NCBI GenBank assembly: GCA_041600415.1
Contig: JBFIKF010000001.1
Location: 248,001-312,000 of the forward strand
Length of the DNA stretch: 64,000 nt
Reading direction: 5' to 3'
Source of the DNA: JBFJKD01 sp041600415
GTDB taxonomy: Bacteria > Pseudomonadota > Gammaproteobacteria > Pseudomonadales > Porticoccaceae
Under the pieces are notes generated by a model. That model saw only the letters and a program-made list of their open reading frames with translations, ran no database searches and was not told where the DNA came from. A program made the translations under genes and the position numbers. The number at the start of each line of letters is the position of its first letter. Position 1 is the first letter of the stretch. Below, in pieces: positions 1 to 8,607 of the stretch.

Positions 1-209
1 CACGGATTCTCCTCGCGGACGAGCCGACTGGTAATCTCGACCCGGCGTTGTCAGCCGAGATCATGCAACTGTTCAAGGACTTCCATGAGGTTGGGGTTAC
101 GGTGCTCATCGCTTCCCATGATCTCGGTCTTATAGCTCGAATGGGTAAGCGAGTACTCACTTTGACATCTGGCGCGATAGTGCAGGGCGACAACAATGTC
201 TCGGGCTAA
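1..209 (+). CDS. ftsE: Cell division ATP-binding protein FtsE, C-terminal fragment
   Basis: The window opens inside this gene; codons are read from base 3 and the stop is TAA at 207-209. The visible 68 residues hold the ABC ATPase Walker B and D-loop (LLADEPTGNLDP) and the switch histidine (LIASHD), so this is the C-terminal third of an ABC nucleotide-binding subunit. FtsE is identified mainly because ftsX follows with a 14-base overlap, the usual ftsE-ftsX arrangement. FtsEX is an inner-membrane ABC complex that does not transport but regulates septal peptidoglycan hydrolases during division. The Walker A motif and the start lie to the left of the window. Confidence 0.93.
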   Translation, partial: RILLADEPTGNLDPALSAEIMQLFKDFHEVGVTVLIASHDLGLIARMGKRVLTLTSGAIVQGDNNVSG

Positions 210-1224
210 TCAGCGCCCGGATCGGGAGTCTGCGCCGGGCGGGCGACGCAGCACTGCGATTGGACGCAGTGGCGCAAGTGAAAGTAGCGCGGCGTGGCGC
301 GACCGCCTGCACAGTTATCTGCAGCACCACGGAGGCAACTGTGCGGAGGCCCTGAGACGCCTCGGACGCACCCCGTTGCAGAGTCTGATGACCGGGATGG
401 TAATCGCAATTGCGCTGGCCTTGCCGGCCGCACTATACGTCGCCGTGCTCAACTTGCAGCAGCTGGGTGGCAGGGTGCAGACCGATTCTCAGGTGACTAT
501 TTTTCTACGCGGCGACGCACAGACCCCGACAATTGAGCCGTTGCTGGCGCGCCTGCGCAAGATGCCCGGAGCGGAGGCTGTTACCTATCTGTCGCCCGAG
601 GAGGCGCTGCGGGAATTTCAGGAGTTGTCGGGATTTGGCGACGCCCTGACCCTGCTCGACGAAAACCCGCTGCCCCCCGTTATACTGATTACTCCCGCCG
701 CACATTTGCGGGCTGACTTTGTGGCAGCCGAACGCTGGATTCAGGACATTGCCGCTGATCCGTTGGTCGACGAGATTCAGCTCGACATGAAATGGTTGCA
801 GCGTTTGCACAGCGTGCTTGATATCGGGCGCCGACTGGCATTCGCGTTGGGAGTGGTGCTGTCGCTCGGGGTGCTGCTGGTGGTGGGTAACACCATACGT
901 CTGGCAATAGAGAGTCGGCGCGATGAAATCGTCGTCGTGAAGCTGGTCGGTGGCACCAACGCTTACGTGCGTCGGCCGTTTCTTTACACGGGCCTGTGGT
1001 ATGGCGCCGGCGGTGGCATCCTGGCCTGTTTGCTGGTCGCCGGGGGTCTGTGGTGGCTCGCGGAGCCAACAGCGCGTCTGGCGGCCCTGTACCAGAGTCA
1101 GTTTGTGCTGCAGGGGCTGGGGGTCAGCGGTTTCGCGGCGTTACCGGCCCTCGGGGCCACGCTGGGACTGGTGGGTGCCTGGCTCGCGGTGAGTCGCCAC
1201 GCAGCGAGTATTGACGCCGAGTAG
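196..1224 (+). CDS. ftsX: Cell division protein FtsX
   Basis: Membrane subunit of the FtsEX complex, 342 residues, a usual length. A basic, Ser/Arg-rich cytoplasmic N-terminus (about 1-60) is followed by a first membrane helix (about 64-87), a periplasmic domain of about 130 residues (QVTIFLRGDAQ onwards, the part that in the family contacts hydrolase activators), and three further helices (about 215-240, 268-290, 308-330) forming the FtsX permease domain. The start ATG lies inside the end of ftsE, consistent with translational coupling. rpoH follows, as in many gammaproteobacteria. The identity rests on the topology, the coupling to ftsE and motifs such as RRDEIVVVKLVGGTN, typical of FtsX. 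Confidence 0.96.
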   Translation: MSRANQRPDRESAPGGRRSTAIGRSGASESSAAWRDRLHSYLQHHGGNCAEALRRLGRTPLQSLMTGMVIAIALALPAALYVAVLNLQQLGGRVQTDSQVTIFLRGDAQTPTIEPLLARLRKMPGAEAVTYLSPEEALREFQELSGFGDALTLLDENPLPPVILITPAAHLRADFVAAERWIQDIAADPLVDEIQLDMKWLQRLHSVLDIGRRLAFALGVVLSLGVLLVVGNTIRLAIESRRDEIVVVKLVGGTNAYVRRPFLYTGLWYGAGGGILACLLVAGGLWWLAEPTARLAALYQSQFVLQGLGVSGFAALPALGATLGLVGAWLAVSRHAASIDAE

Positions 1225-1271
1225 CCGCACTAGATTTAGATCAAGTAAAGCAATGAAAAACAAGGGGTTAA

Positions 1272-1300
1272 TTGAACTTTTCGGGCTGTGGACATCTAAT
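1272..1300 (+). promoter_or_regulatory. Candidate sigma-70 promoter of rpoH
   Basis: A -35 element TTGAAC (1272-1277) and a -10 element TCTAAT (1295-1300) are separated by 17 bases, upstream of rpoH. Transcription would start near 1307, leaving a leader of only about 35 bases before the rpoH start. It was chosen by consensus match and spacing alone; other promoters, including ones inside ftsX, are not excluded. Confidence 0.55.
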
Positions 1301-1341
1301 GCAGGCATGGTAAACTGTGCTCCCCCAAAAGTGAGGTCCCT

Positions 1342-2193
1342 ATGAGCAAAAGTCTCCAAACTGTGAATTGGCTGGTGCCTGGCGAAAACCTGGGAGCCTA
1401 TATACAGGGTGTCAGTAGCATACCCGTGCTATCTGCTGATGAGGAGAAAAGTCTGGCAGAGCGCCTCTTTTTCGACAATGATCTGGAAGCCGCGCGGCAT
1501 CTGGTGATGTCCCACCTGCGGTTCGTGGTGTATATCGCGCGATCCTACAATGGCTATGGTCTGCCCCTGGCGGACCTCGTTCAGGAGGGTAATGTCGGGC
1601 TGATGAAGGCGGTCAAACGCTTCAATCCCGAAAAAGGTGTGCGCCTGGTATCGTTCGCGGTGCACTGGATTAAAGCGGAAATACACGAATACGTGTTGCG
1701 TAACTGGCGCATAGTCAAAGTGGCGACCACCAAGGCGCAACGCAAACTGTTTTTCAATCTGCGCAAAGCCAAGCAGCGTCTGGCGTGGCTCACCGACGAT
1801 GAAGCGGCCGCGGTTGCCAGTGATCTGGGGGTGGAGGTCACGCAAGTTCGCGAAATGGAACAGCGCCTGTCCGCGCGCGATGCCACAATTGATACCACGC
1901 CAGATGACGACGAAGACGGGTATCAGGCACCGGTGCACTATCTTGAAGATCACAGTGCCGATCCGGCGTTGATACTGGAGCGGGCTGATTCGGAAACATC
2001 CAATTACGATAACCTGACAGAGGCGCTGGATTGTCTCGATAAACGCAGTCGAGACATTCTGCAGCAACGCTGGCTGACCGACGATAAGGTGACGTTGCAC
2101 GATCTGGCGGCCAGGTACGGGGTTTCCGCTGAGCGCATCAGGCAGTTGGAACAAAATGCCATGAAAAAGATGCGATCTGCCCTGCAAGCCTGA
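1342..2193 (+). CDS. rpoH: RNA polymerase sigma-32 factor RpoH
   Basis: Heat-shock sigma factor, 283 residues, the normal length. Region 2 is clear (DLVQEGNVGLMKAVKRF at about 78-94, then the RLVSFAVHWIKAEI -10-recognition helix). The RpoH box QRKLFFNLR (about 133-141), diagnostic for sigma-32 against other sigma-70 relatives, is intact. Region 4.2 is the C-terminal helix-turn-helix (LHDLAARYGVSAERIRQLEQNAMKKMR). It directs RNA polymerase to chaperone and protease promoters. It follows ftsX after 117 bases with its own candidate promoter, and a strong terminator follows it, so it can be a separate transcription unit. Confidence 0.98.
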   Translation: MSKSLQTVNWLVPGENLGAYIQGVSSIPVLSADEEKSLAERLFFDNDLEAARHLVMSHLRFVVYIARSYNGYGLPLADLVQEGNVGLMKAVKRFNPEKGVRLVSFAVHWIKAEIHEYVLRNWRIVKVATTKAQRKLFFNLRKAKQRLAWLTDDEAAAVASDLGVEVTQVREMEQRLSARDATIDTTPDDDEDGYQAPVHYLEDHSADPALILERADSETSNYDNLTEALDCLDKRSRDILQQRWLTDDKVTLHDLAARYGVSAERIRQLEQNAMKKMRSALQA

Positions 2194-2216
2194 GTCACCC
2201 ACGCCACCGGTTTGAC

Positions 2217-2243
2217 AAAAAGCCGCGTTAACGCGGCTTTTTT
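2217..2243 (+). terminator. Rho-independent terminator after rpoH
   Basis: A perfect 18-base palindrome AGCCGCGTTAACGCGGCT (2221-2238) is flanked by A residues on the left and a run of six T residues on the right. It lies 24 bases after the rpoH stop and should end rpoH transcription. Confidence 0.9.
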
Positions 2244-2357
2244 CTTGGCTGTTAGCGGTATCTGGCACTGTGCGCCACGCTGACAGGCGTGCCGCGTTCA
2301 GCAATAAACAGTTTTGGGGAACACAAATCACCCGGTGGCGATCGAGAAAAACGACTT

Positions 2358-2774
2358 ATGACGCAAATCAATGTACGCGCTATGTGTGTCGGCTGCGGTG
2401 CAATATTCGGCTTGTTGGCGATTACATTGGGTGCGTTTGGTGCCCATGTATTACGCAGCCTCAGCGGACCCGAACAATGGGAATCAGGCGGCGCGTCGGT
2501 ATGGCAAACAGCAGTGCTCTATCAAATGTTCCACGCGCTCGCCCTGCTGGTACTGGGCGCACTGCCCGCGGAGTTGATATCGAACCGGGTTCGCGGGGGG
2601 GTGGCAGTGAGTTTTGCCGCAGGCACGGTGCTGTTTTCCGGTAGTTTGTATCTGTTGGCGGTGACGAGGGTACCGCTGTTGGGAATGCTGACGCCGGTGG
2701 GCGGAGTATTTTTTTTGGTCGGCTGGGGCGTGCTCGGTGTGGCTTTTGGACGGATATCCCGTGAGCGAAGCTAA
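2358..2774 (+). CDS. DUF423 family small membrane protein
   Basis: 138-residue inner-membrane protein with four hydrophobic segments (about 8-28, 52-70, 78-98, 106-128). The opening LLAITLGAFGAHVL and the WQTAVLYQMFHALALL motif are characteristic of the DUF423 (YgdD-like) family. Its molecular function is unknown. An in-frame start 69 bases upstream exists, but the extra 23 residues are hydrophilic and not family-like, so ATG 2358 is preferred. It overlaps the start of trmB by 14 bases, suggesting co-transcription. DUF423 and trmB also lie near rpoH in Pseudomonas. Confidence 0.9.
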   Translation: MTQINVRAMCVGCGAIFGLLAITLGAFGAHVLRSLSGPEQWESGGASVWQTAVLYQMFHALALLVLGALPAELISNRVRGGVAVSFAAGTVLFSGSLYLLAVTRVPLLGMLTPVGGVFFLVGWGVLGVAFGRISRERS

Positions 2775-3474
2775 GGATTATGCACCCGGCTTACCCGCCG
2801 CGCGCCGTAGAACCGTGCGCAGCTATGTGGTGCGGGGTGGTCGCCTGACTCCTGGGCAGCGCCGCGGCCTTGAACAGCATTCCAATTATTTGCTCGAGAT
2901 AACTTCCGGTGGCGCCGATTGGGACAAAATATTTGGTCGTACTGCGCCGGTAGTTCTGGAAATCGGGTTTGGTATGGGGGATTCGTTGTGCCAGATGATG
3001 GCTGCTGAGCAGGAAAAAGATTTTGTGGGCATTGAGGTGCACCCCCCAGGCGTAGGTAGGCTCCTGAATAATGCGGCCGCTTTGGAATTACACAATCTGC
3101 GGGTCTATCTGGGGGATGCGGTGGACGTGCTGGACGAATGTATTCCACCGCAAACTGTATCCCGAGTGCAACTTTATTTTCCGGATCCGTGGCACAAGAA
3201 AAAACACCACAAGCGTCGTTTGGTACAGCCGGCTTTTGTCGCGAAAGTCCGGCGCGTGCTGGCGATCGGCGGCGTCCTGCATATGGCCACAGACTGGCTA
3301 CCTTATGCTGAACATATGGCAGAGGTTATGGCAGTGGCAGAAGGTTTTGAAAATACGGCAAACGAAGGAATGTATGTGCCGAGGCCCGAGTTTCGGCCGG
3401 TCACCAAGTTCGAAAGGCGTGGGCAGCGACTGGGCCACAGTGTCTGGGATTTAGTGTATCGCCGCGTTAGCTGA
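2761..3474 (+). CDS. trmB: tRNA (guanine-N7-)-methyltransferase TrmB
   Basis: SAM-dependent enzyme that methylates G46 in the variable loop of tRNAs. The protein is 237 residues from the chosen GTG. The SAM-binding motif LEIGFGMGDSL, the acidic FVGIEVHPPGVG loop, the RVQLYFPDPWHKKKHHKRR signature and the C-terminal tRNA-binding element PVTKFERRGQRLGHSVWDL are all present, which is decisive for TrmB. A second in-frame GTG lies 8 codons upstream; GTG 2761 is preferred because the product length fits and a GGACGGA stretch lies just before it. The start is inside the end of the DUF423 gene. Confidence 0.96.
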   Translation: MSEAKDYAPGLPAARRRTVRSYVVRGGRLTPGQRRGLEQHSNYLLEITSGGADWDKIFGRTAPVVLEIGFGMGDSLCQMMAAEQEKDFVGIEVHPPGVGRLLNNAAALELHNLRVYLGDAVDVLDECIPPQTVSRVQLYFPDPWHKKKHHKRRLVQPAFVAKVRRVLAIGGVLHMATDWLPYAEHMAEVMAVAEGFENTANEGMYVPRPEFRPVTKFERRGQRLGHSVWDLVYRRVS

Positions 3475-3544
3475 CACTGGATGGATTTAATTTGCAGAGT
3501 GATTAGTCGCTGCGGGGCCGCGGTGAGAGCAGAACAGAGCCAAC

Positions 3545-4018
3545 ATGACCGATAACCCATTCTGGGATTACTCTCTGAACCTGTATCAACAGCCGGGCAT
3601 TGCACAGCTGTGCATCGACTTGCAGGATCGTTTTGGCGCCAATGTTAACCTTGTGCTGTTTGCGTGTTGGGTGGGTAATCGAGGCCGGCGATTGGACGGC
3701 AGCAATCTGCGCGCGGCCCTTGCGGAAATATCTGACTGGAATAAGCGCGTTACCCAACCCCTGCGAAGCCGTCGTCGCGCCCTCGATCCTGGTCGAGCGG
3801 GCGTGGCACAGGAGAAGCAGCGCCTGTTGGCAAAGGAGCTGGACGCCGAACGGGAAGAACAGGCACGGTTGCTGAACTGGTTTGACACACATAGCCCGTC
3901 GTTACCAGTTGCCCCAGCAGAAGAGGCTATCGTCCAAAATTTGATGCTTTATCTCGCAATGCTCGGAACCGACGGTGAACCACCGCAATTATTAGTAGCG
4001 GCAGCGCTTGAAGGTTGA
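3545..4018 (+). CDS. TIGR02444 family protein (DUF2390)
   Basis: 157-residue soluble protein. The opening NPFWDYSLNLYQQPGI and LQDRFGANVNLVLFACW match the conserved N-terminus of the TIGR02444 family of proteobacterial proteins of unknown function. The middle is rich in Arg and Glu and likely helical (roughly 65-115), and no catalytic motif is seen. It lies 70 bases after trmB on the same strand and may be read through from it. Recognition is by family pattern only; no function can be assigned. Confidence 0.85.
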   Translation: MTDNPFWDYSLNLYQQPGIAQLCIDLQDRFGANVNLVLFACWVGNRGRRLDGSNLRAALAEISDWNKRVTQPLRSRRRALDPGRAGVAQEKQRLLAKELDAEREEQARLLNWFDTHSPSLPVAPAEEAIVQNLMLYLAMLGTDGEPPQLLVAAALEG

Positions 4019-4102
4019 ATTCTGTCTGTGTTGTGCACTGCGGGAATGGGTTAAGATACCGCCTGGCTTTTCCCTCTATTGGCAAGACACAAGGAACTAG
4101 CG

Positions 4103-4864
4103 ATGAAAAGAACAGGATACTTAATGCTGGCGAGCGTGCTGACGCTTGCCATTTCGGGCTGCGACAAGATAAGCAACATTGTTAATAAGGATGGCGACAG
4201 CGCCGCTGAAAAAAGTGAGGCCGTCGCATCTCTTGGTTCTCAGCAGCAAAAAATTAGCTACATTATGGGGATGAATATCGGGTCCCAGTTCAAGACGGAT
4301 GATTTCACTCTGGATTTGGTTGCTTTTAATCAGGGTATAACGGATGCGCTGAGCGAGGCGGAACCGCGCCTTAGCGACGAGGAAGCGGCCGCGACGATAG
4401 AGGCGTTCCAGCAGGAACAAACGGCGAAACAGGAAGAGGTAAGGAAAGGGCAAGAGGAAAAAAATAGTCAGGAAGGCGCGGCTTTTCTGGCGGAAAACGC
4501 AAAAAAAGATGGCGTAACGGTATTGCCCAGTGGATTGCAATATCGTGTGATAACCGACGGGTCTGGCCCGATCCCGACCGCAGACAATACTGTGGAGGTT
4601 AATTATCGTGGCACATTGATTGACGGGACAGAGTTTGACAGCTCGTACAAGCGGGGCGTGCCTGCTCAGTTCGGCGTAACGCAGGTGATTCCTGGGTGGG
4701 TAGAAGCATTGCAGTTGATGAAGGAAGGTTCCAAGTGGGAGCTCGTGGTGCCGCCCGAACTGGCCTACGGGCCCGGCGGCGCCGGTGGCCTGATCGGCCC
4801 TAATCAGACATTGATTTTTGAAGTCGAGTTGCTCAAGGCTGCGGTCGTAGAGAGCGCAGAATAA
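4103..4864 (+). CDS. FKBP-type peptidyl-prolyl isomerase lipoprotein (FkpA/Mip-like)
   Basis: 253-residue periplasmic folding catalyst. The first 20 residues form a lipoprotein signal ending in AISGC (Cys20 would be lipidated). Next come a helical dimerisation segment (about 45-140, with charged Glu/Lys/Gln-rich repeats) and a C-terminal FKBP domain (about 145-248) with the family pattern VEVNYRGTLIDGTEFDSS ... VIPGWVEALQLMKEG ... YGPGG. The start at 4103 is chosen because it begins the signal peptide and has AAGGAA seven bases upstream; an in-frame start 8 codons earlier would spoil the signal. It has its own downstream terminator. It resembles Mip/FkpA, but a specific gene name is not certain. 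Confidence 0.93.
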   Translation: MKRTGYLMLASVLTLAISGCDKISNIVNKDGDSAAEKSEAVASLGSQQQKISYIMGMNIGSQFKTDDFTLDLVAFNQGITDALSEAEPRLSDEEAAATIEAFQQEQTAKQEEVRKGQEEKNSQEGAAFLAENAKKDGVTVLPSGLQYRVITDGSGPIPTADNTVEVNYRGTLIDGTEFDSSYKRGVPAQFGVTQVIPGWVEALQLMKEGSKWELVVPPELAYGPGGAGGLIGPNQTLIFEVELLKAAVVESAE

Positions 4865-4948
4865 ACCGGACGCTGGGCAACATTGCGGCAGGATTTTTAC
4901 CCCTGATCGAGAATCTGATGTAGCCCCGACTGTGCTAATGCCGATAAT

Positions 4949-4981
4949 AACGGACGAACCATATCGGTTCGTCCGTTTTTT
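4949..4981 (+). terminator. Rho-independent terminator after the FKBP gene
   Basis: A 10-base stem, CGGACGAACC (4951-4960) pairing with GGTTCGTCCG (4966-4975), closes a 5-base loop and is followed by six T residues. It is 86 bases beyond the FKBP stop and separates that gene from the GNAT-nitrilase gene. Confidence 0.9.
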
Positions 4982-5115
4982 GTATATGCGGTGTCCAAAC
5001 GGGGCGGAATGTCCAGACTGGAAATATCAAAACGGCACACAAGCAGGCTGTTATACTGTACTGCCCGTGGCAGTATTTTCAATCACAACTAAAATTTTCC
5101 TGGAAAATTACTTTT

Positions 5116-6666
5116 ATGCATGATGCCACTTCGACAGAAGAACCAGAACACAAGTTAAATCTTCGCAATTTACGCGAAGACGACTACGCGGACATTAAGG
5201 AGATAATGGATCGTGTTTACTCGGGCTTTGGTGGTGCCTGGCCGGAGAAAAAATTCCGAGCTCAGTTGACGGTGTTCCCAGAGGGACAGATATGTATAGA
5301 GGATCACGGCAAGGTGGTGGCTGCGGCATTCGCAGTTGTTGTCGATTACGATAAATTTGGCGACCAGCATACCTACGGGGAAATTACGGGCGACGCTTAC
5401 CTGACCACACATGACCCGTTGGGTGATGTGCTGTATGGTGTCGACGTATTTGTGTCGCCCGATTATAGAGGATTACGTTTGGGTCGACGCCTGTACGAGG
5501 TGCGCAAGGAATTGTGCCAACGACTTAATCTGCGTGCGATTGTTGCCGGAGGACGAATTCCGAATTATAAAAAATACGCGGATGAGCTAACTCCACAGCA
5601 ATATATCGAGCGTGTAAAGCGTAAAGAAATTTACGATCCGATTTTGACATTTCAATTATCCAATGAATTTGAAGTCAAACAGGTGCTCACGGATTACCTG
5701 CCAGAAGACAAAGAATCCAGGGGTTATGCCACGTTATTACAATGGCACAATCTGTATTACGACCCCAGCAAAACACCATTGATTGGTGCGCCGCGCTCAT
5801 CGGCCCGCGTAGGATGTGTGCAGTGGCAAATGCGCACCCTTAGATCAGTTGGGGAATTAATTCAGCAGGTGGAATTTTTTGTCGATGCGCTGTCGGATTA
5901 TCAATGCGATTTGGCGCTTTTCCCGGAATTTTTTAATGCGCCTTTGATGGGCATCGAAAACCATAAAACGTCTATAGACGCGATCAAGGCGTTGGCGGAA
6001 TTTACTGATGAAATTGTTGAGGCCATTTCCAAACTGGCTGTTGCATACAATATAAATATTGTGGCCGGCTCTATGCCGGTGATCGAAAACGATGAGTTAT
6101 TTAATGTGGCCTATTTGTGTCGTCGGGATGGTACTCAGGACGCCCAGTACAAGTTGCATCCTACGCCACACGAAAAGCGTGCATGGATTATGCAAGGTGG
6201 CGACGAACTAAGGGTGTTCGATACAGATTTCGGAAAAATCGGAGTATTAATCTGTTACGACGTGGAATTCCCGGAGCTGGCGCGCTTACAATCAGAGGAG
6301 GGAATGCAAATTTTATTTGTGCCATTCTGGACGGATACCAAAAATGGTTATTTGCGCGTGCGCTGCTGTGCTCACGCGCGGGCTATTGAAAACGAGTGCT
6401 ATGTGGCAATTGCCGGGAGTGTCGGTAATCTCCCGAAGGTGGATGGCGCCGATATTCAGTACGCGCAATCCGCAGTGTTTTCACCTTCTGATTTCGCTTT
6501 CCCGCACGATGCAACCATGGCGGAGACAACGCCCAATACCGAGATGACACTGATTGTGGATCTCGATCTTGAGAAACTAAAAAAATTGCAAAATGAAGGT
6601 TCGGTGCGCAACTACCTGGATCGACGTCGCGACCTGTATAAAATAAATTGGTTGGGGAAAAAATAG
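5116..6666 (+). CDS. GNAT acetyltransferase / carbon-nitrogen hydrolase fusion protein
   Basis: 516-residue two-domain protein. Residues about 15-190 are a GNAT acetyltransferase (LRNLREDDYADI start; VSPDYRGLRLGRRLY is the acetyl-CoA-binding loop). Residues about 230-510 are a nitrilase-superfamily amidohydrolase with a complete Glu-Lys-Cys triad: Glu in ALFPEFF, Lys in PHEKRAW and Cys in VLICYDVEFPE. The fusion is a recurring bacterial architecture of unknown substrate; the hydrolase half should release ammonia from an amide and the other half transfer an acyl group. It has no obvious operon partner: a terminator precedes it and a convergent operon follows. Confidence 0.93.
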   Translation: MHDATSTEEPEHKLNLRNLREDDYADIKEIMDRVYSGFGGAWPEKKFRAQLTVFPEGQICIEDHGKVVAAAFAVVVDYDKFGDQHTYGEITGDAYLTTHDPLGDVLYGVDVFVSPDYRGLRLGRRLYEVRKELCQRLNLRAIVAGGRIPNYKKYADELTPQQYIERVKRKEIYDPILTFQLSNEFEVKQVLTDYLPEDKESRGYATLLQWHNLYYDPSKTPLIGAPRSSARVGCVQWQMRTLRSVGELIQQVEFFVDALSDYQCDLALFPEFFNAPLMGIENHKTSIDAIKALAEFTDEIVEAISKLAVAYNINIVAGSMPVIENDELFNVAYLCRRDGTQDAQYKLHPTPHEKRAWIMQGGDELRVFDTDFGKIGVLICYDVEFPELARLQSEEGMQILFVPFWTDTKNGYLRVRCCAHARAIENECYVAIAGSVGNLPKVDGADIQYAQSAVFSPSDFAFPHDATMAETTPNTEMTLIVDLDLEKLKKLQNEGSVRNYLDRRRDLYKINWLGKK

Positions 6667-6860
6667 CCAGGGCAGCGACGCGGTCGGGTCGCAGTCAGTC
6701 ATTTGCAGGTGTCCAACCGGTCGATTGCCGCATTCGACAGGCCTGTGCAATGAGTATTGGTCCGTCGTCCTGGATTCCATTAAAGTCAGGCTCGCGGCGC
6801 GAGGAGTGAAGACTCTTCCAGCGGTAAGCGTATAGCCTCTGACGCGACGCGAGCTGTGTT

Positions 6861-7634
6861 TTAATCAGAGTATGGCTTTACATGGTTCGCACCGGATGTC
6901 GATGCGAACACCTTTTGTATCTCGGTTGCGCTGAGTATCCTGTAGGCCCCTTCTTCAAGGTCACCCAGTGCTAACGCGCCAGTCTGGAACCGATGCAGTG
7001 TGACGACATGGTTGCCGACTGCGGCAAACATGCGACGGATCTGATGATAGCGCCCCTCGGTGAGCACCATCACGCCGCTGTGATTATTTTTCGAATGCCA
7101 GGTTGCAGGCTTTAACGGTTTTTCGTCGCCGCGGATACAAAATTGGCCGCTGGAGAAAAGATCACTTTCGTCGCCGCGCAGCGCATTGCGAACTGTTACC
7201 TGGTAGTGTTTTGCCGCATGGGTTCGTGGATGAATAATGCGATGCAAAAGATTTCCGTCATCGGTCAGTATCAGCTGTCCGGTACTATCTTTATCCAGTC
7301 GGCCCACTGAGGACAGCACCGGTTTGCGGCGACGCCACCGCTCGGGTAGTAAATCGTAGACCAGCGCTCCAGCGTCCCTGTGGGAACAAACATAGCCAGC
7401 TGGTTTATTGAGCATAATCGTGAGAGGTGGTGGAGGATCAATGATTTCACCATGGAAAAGAAGGGCTCCCGCGTTAACCTGATCCGATGTTACAGTTTGT
7501 TCTGCTTTGCTTATTATCAGTCCGCTAAGAGTCACCGCGCCAGCACGGCATGCGCGACTAATTTCCCTGCGGCTACCATATCCCAGATTCGAGAGCAGAC
7601 GATCAATGCGAATGGCAGATGGTAATTTGGGCAT
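6861..7634 (-). CDS. rsuA: 16S rRNA pseudouridine(516) synthase, RsuA-like
   Basis: 257-residue pseudouridine synthase of the RsuA/RluB/E/F family. An S4-like RNA-binding domain (IRIDRLLSNLGYGSRRE, about 8-60) precedes the catalytic domain. The catalytic aspartate is in GRLDKDSTGQLILTDDG, preceded by MLNKPAGYVCS and followed by TEGRYHQIRRMFAAVGNHV. The last segment and the preceding insertion match RsuA better than RluE/F, so modification of U516 in 16S rRNA is the likely role. It is the last gene of a four-gene minus-strand run, 11 bases after the acetyltransferase. Assignment within the family is slightly less certain than the enzyme class. Confidence 0.88.
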   Translation of the reverse strand: MPKLPSAIRIDRLLSNLGYGSRREISRACRAGAVTLSGLIISKAEQTVTSDQVNAGALLFHGEIIDPPPPLTIMLNKPAGYVCSHRDAGALVYDLLPERWRRRKPVLSSVGRLDKDSTGQLILTDDGNLLHRIIHPRTHAAKHYQVTVRNALRGDESDLFSSGQFCIRGDEKPLKPATWHSKNNHSGVMVLTEGRYHQIRRMFAAVGNHVVTLHRFQTGALALGDLEEGAYRILSATEIQKVFASTSGANHVKPYSD

Positions 7635-7645
7635 TCGGGTGCATT

Positions 7646-7915
7646 TCAGGTGGGCATAAAACGTTGCACATACCAGCAGCTCGCCTCAATCTGCAAACGT
7701 TGTTGTTGTGCCCAGGTTAGTCCGGTTGTTACCAATTTTTCAGCGATACCCTGGCCGCGCATGGCTTGCGGTACAAAAGTGCGATGAAAGTTAATGCCGT
7801 TATTTGAGAGCAACGTATATTCCAGCAGCGCTTCGCTGTGGCCAAGATTAGCGACGAAACATTGCCGTTGCGCATCGTGGATAACGTCTGGACCATCTTC
7901 TGCGGTTGTCTCCAT
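7646..7915 (-). CDS. Small GNAT-like N-acetyltransferase (COG2388 type)
   Basis: 89-residue single-domain protein. It keeps only the acetyl-CoA-binding core of the GNAT fold: a central strand (ALLEYTLLSNNGINFHRTFV), the MRGQGIAEKLV pyrophosphate loop, and a C-terminal strand-helix ending ASCWYVQRFM. This is the short COG2388/NATD1 type; its acceptor is unknown. ATG 7915 shares one base with the stop of the upstream AhpD-like gene (TGATG), so the two should be translationally coupled. An in-frame TTG one codon earlier is a less likely start. Confidence 0.85.
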   Translation of the reverse strand: METTAEDGPDVIHDAQRQCFVANLGHSEALLEYTLLSNNGINFHRTFVPQAMRGQGIAEKLVTTGLTWAQQQRLQIEASCWYVQRFMPT

Positions 7916-8484
7916 CAACGACCCATGGTGTAAAATTCATTGTTCGGACGCATGCTCAGGAAATTGGCCATTCGGTTTGACAGGCAAAAAAACGCGCTGA
8001 TGGCGCCAATATCCCAGATATCCTCCATGTCGAAACCTTGTTCACGCAGTAACGTATAATCTTCGTCGTTCACCTGGTTTGAATGCTGACTAACCTTCAT
8101 CGCAAAATCCAGCATGGTCCGCTGACGTTGAGTGATATCGGCCTTGCGATAATTAACTGCAACCTGATCTGCGAGCAGAGAATTTTTGGCAACGATGCGC
8201 AAAATAGCGCCGTGGGCAACCACACAGTACAGGCAATCGTTGCCTCCGCTAACAGCGACTACAATCATTTCCTTTTCCGCTTTGCTCAGGTTGCCTTTGC
8301 GCAACATCAGGGCGTCGTGCATGGCAAAAAAAGCGCGGCATTCGTCGGGGCGGTGGGCTAGGACCAAAAAGACATTGGGAATAAAACCTACTTTGTCCTG
8401 CACCGCCAGGACCTGCTCCCGTAAATCGTCGGGTAGATCATCAATAGTGGGTATGGGGAAACGGCTAATGGGGATGGTGGTCAC
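7915..8484 (-). CDS. AhpD-like / peroxidase-related (carboxymuconolactone decarboxylase fold) protein
   Basis: 189-residue protein of the AhpD-like superfamily. The redox motif is complete: Glu70/Glu72 (SKAEKEMIVV), then Cys84-Leu-Tyr-Cys87 with His91 three residues on (CLYCVVAH), the arrangement of alkylhydroperoxidase D and the peroxidase-related enzymes. It may act as a thiol-dependent peroxidase or disulfide reductase. The reading frame is open further upstream, but GTG 8484 is chosen because AGGAGA lies about nine bases before it and because the family starts near this point. It is coupled to the downstream acetyltransferase gene by a one-base overlap. Confidence 0.88.
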   Translation of the reverse strand: MTTIPISRFPIPTIDDLPDDLREQVLAVQDKVGFIPNVFLVLAHRPDECRAFFAMHDALMLRKGNLSKAEKEMIVVAVSGGNDCLYCVVAHGAILRIVAKNSLLADQVAVNYRKADITQRQRTMLDFAMKVSQHSNQVNDEDYTLLREQGFDMEDIWDIGAISAFFCLSNRMANFLSMRPNNEFYTMGR

Positions 8485-8607
8485 CGGGGCTTCTCCTTCA
8501 CGAACAATGAGGAAAGTATGGGCATGGTATCGTGATAAAACAAGCGGTCGGGGCACAATCGCGGTCGCGCGAAGACTGACCAGTAATTGACAATGCATTT
8601 TTTGTGG

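Noticed and set aside
6667..6860. Possible small gene or regulatory RNA between the GNAT-nitrilase gene and rsuA
   Set aside because: The open frames there are short and have no start signals; no terminator with a T run or conserved RNA pattern could be recognised.
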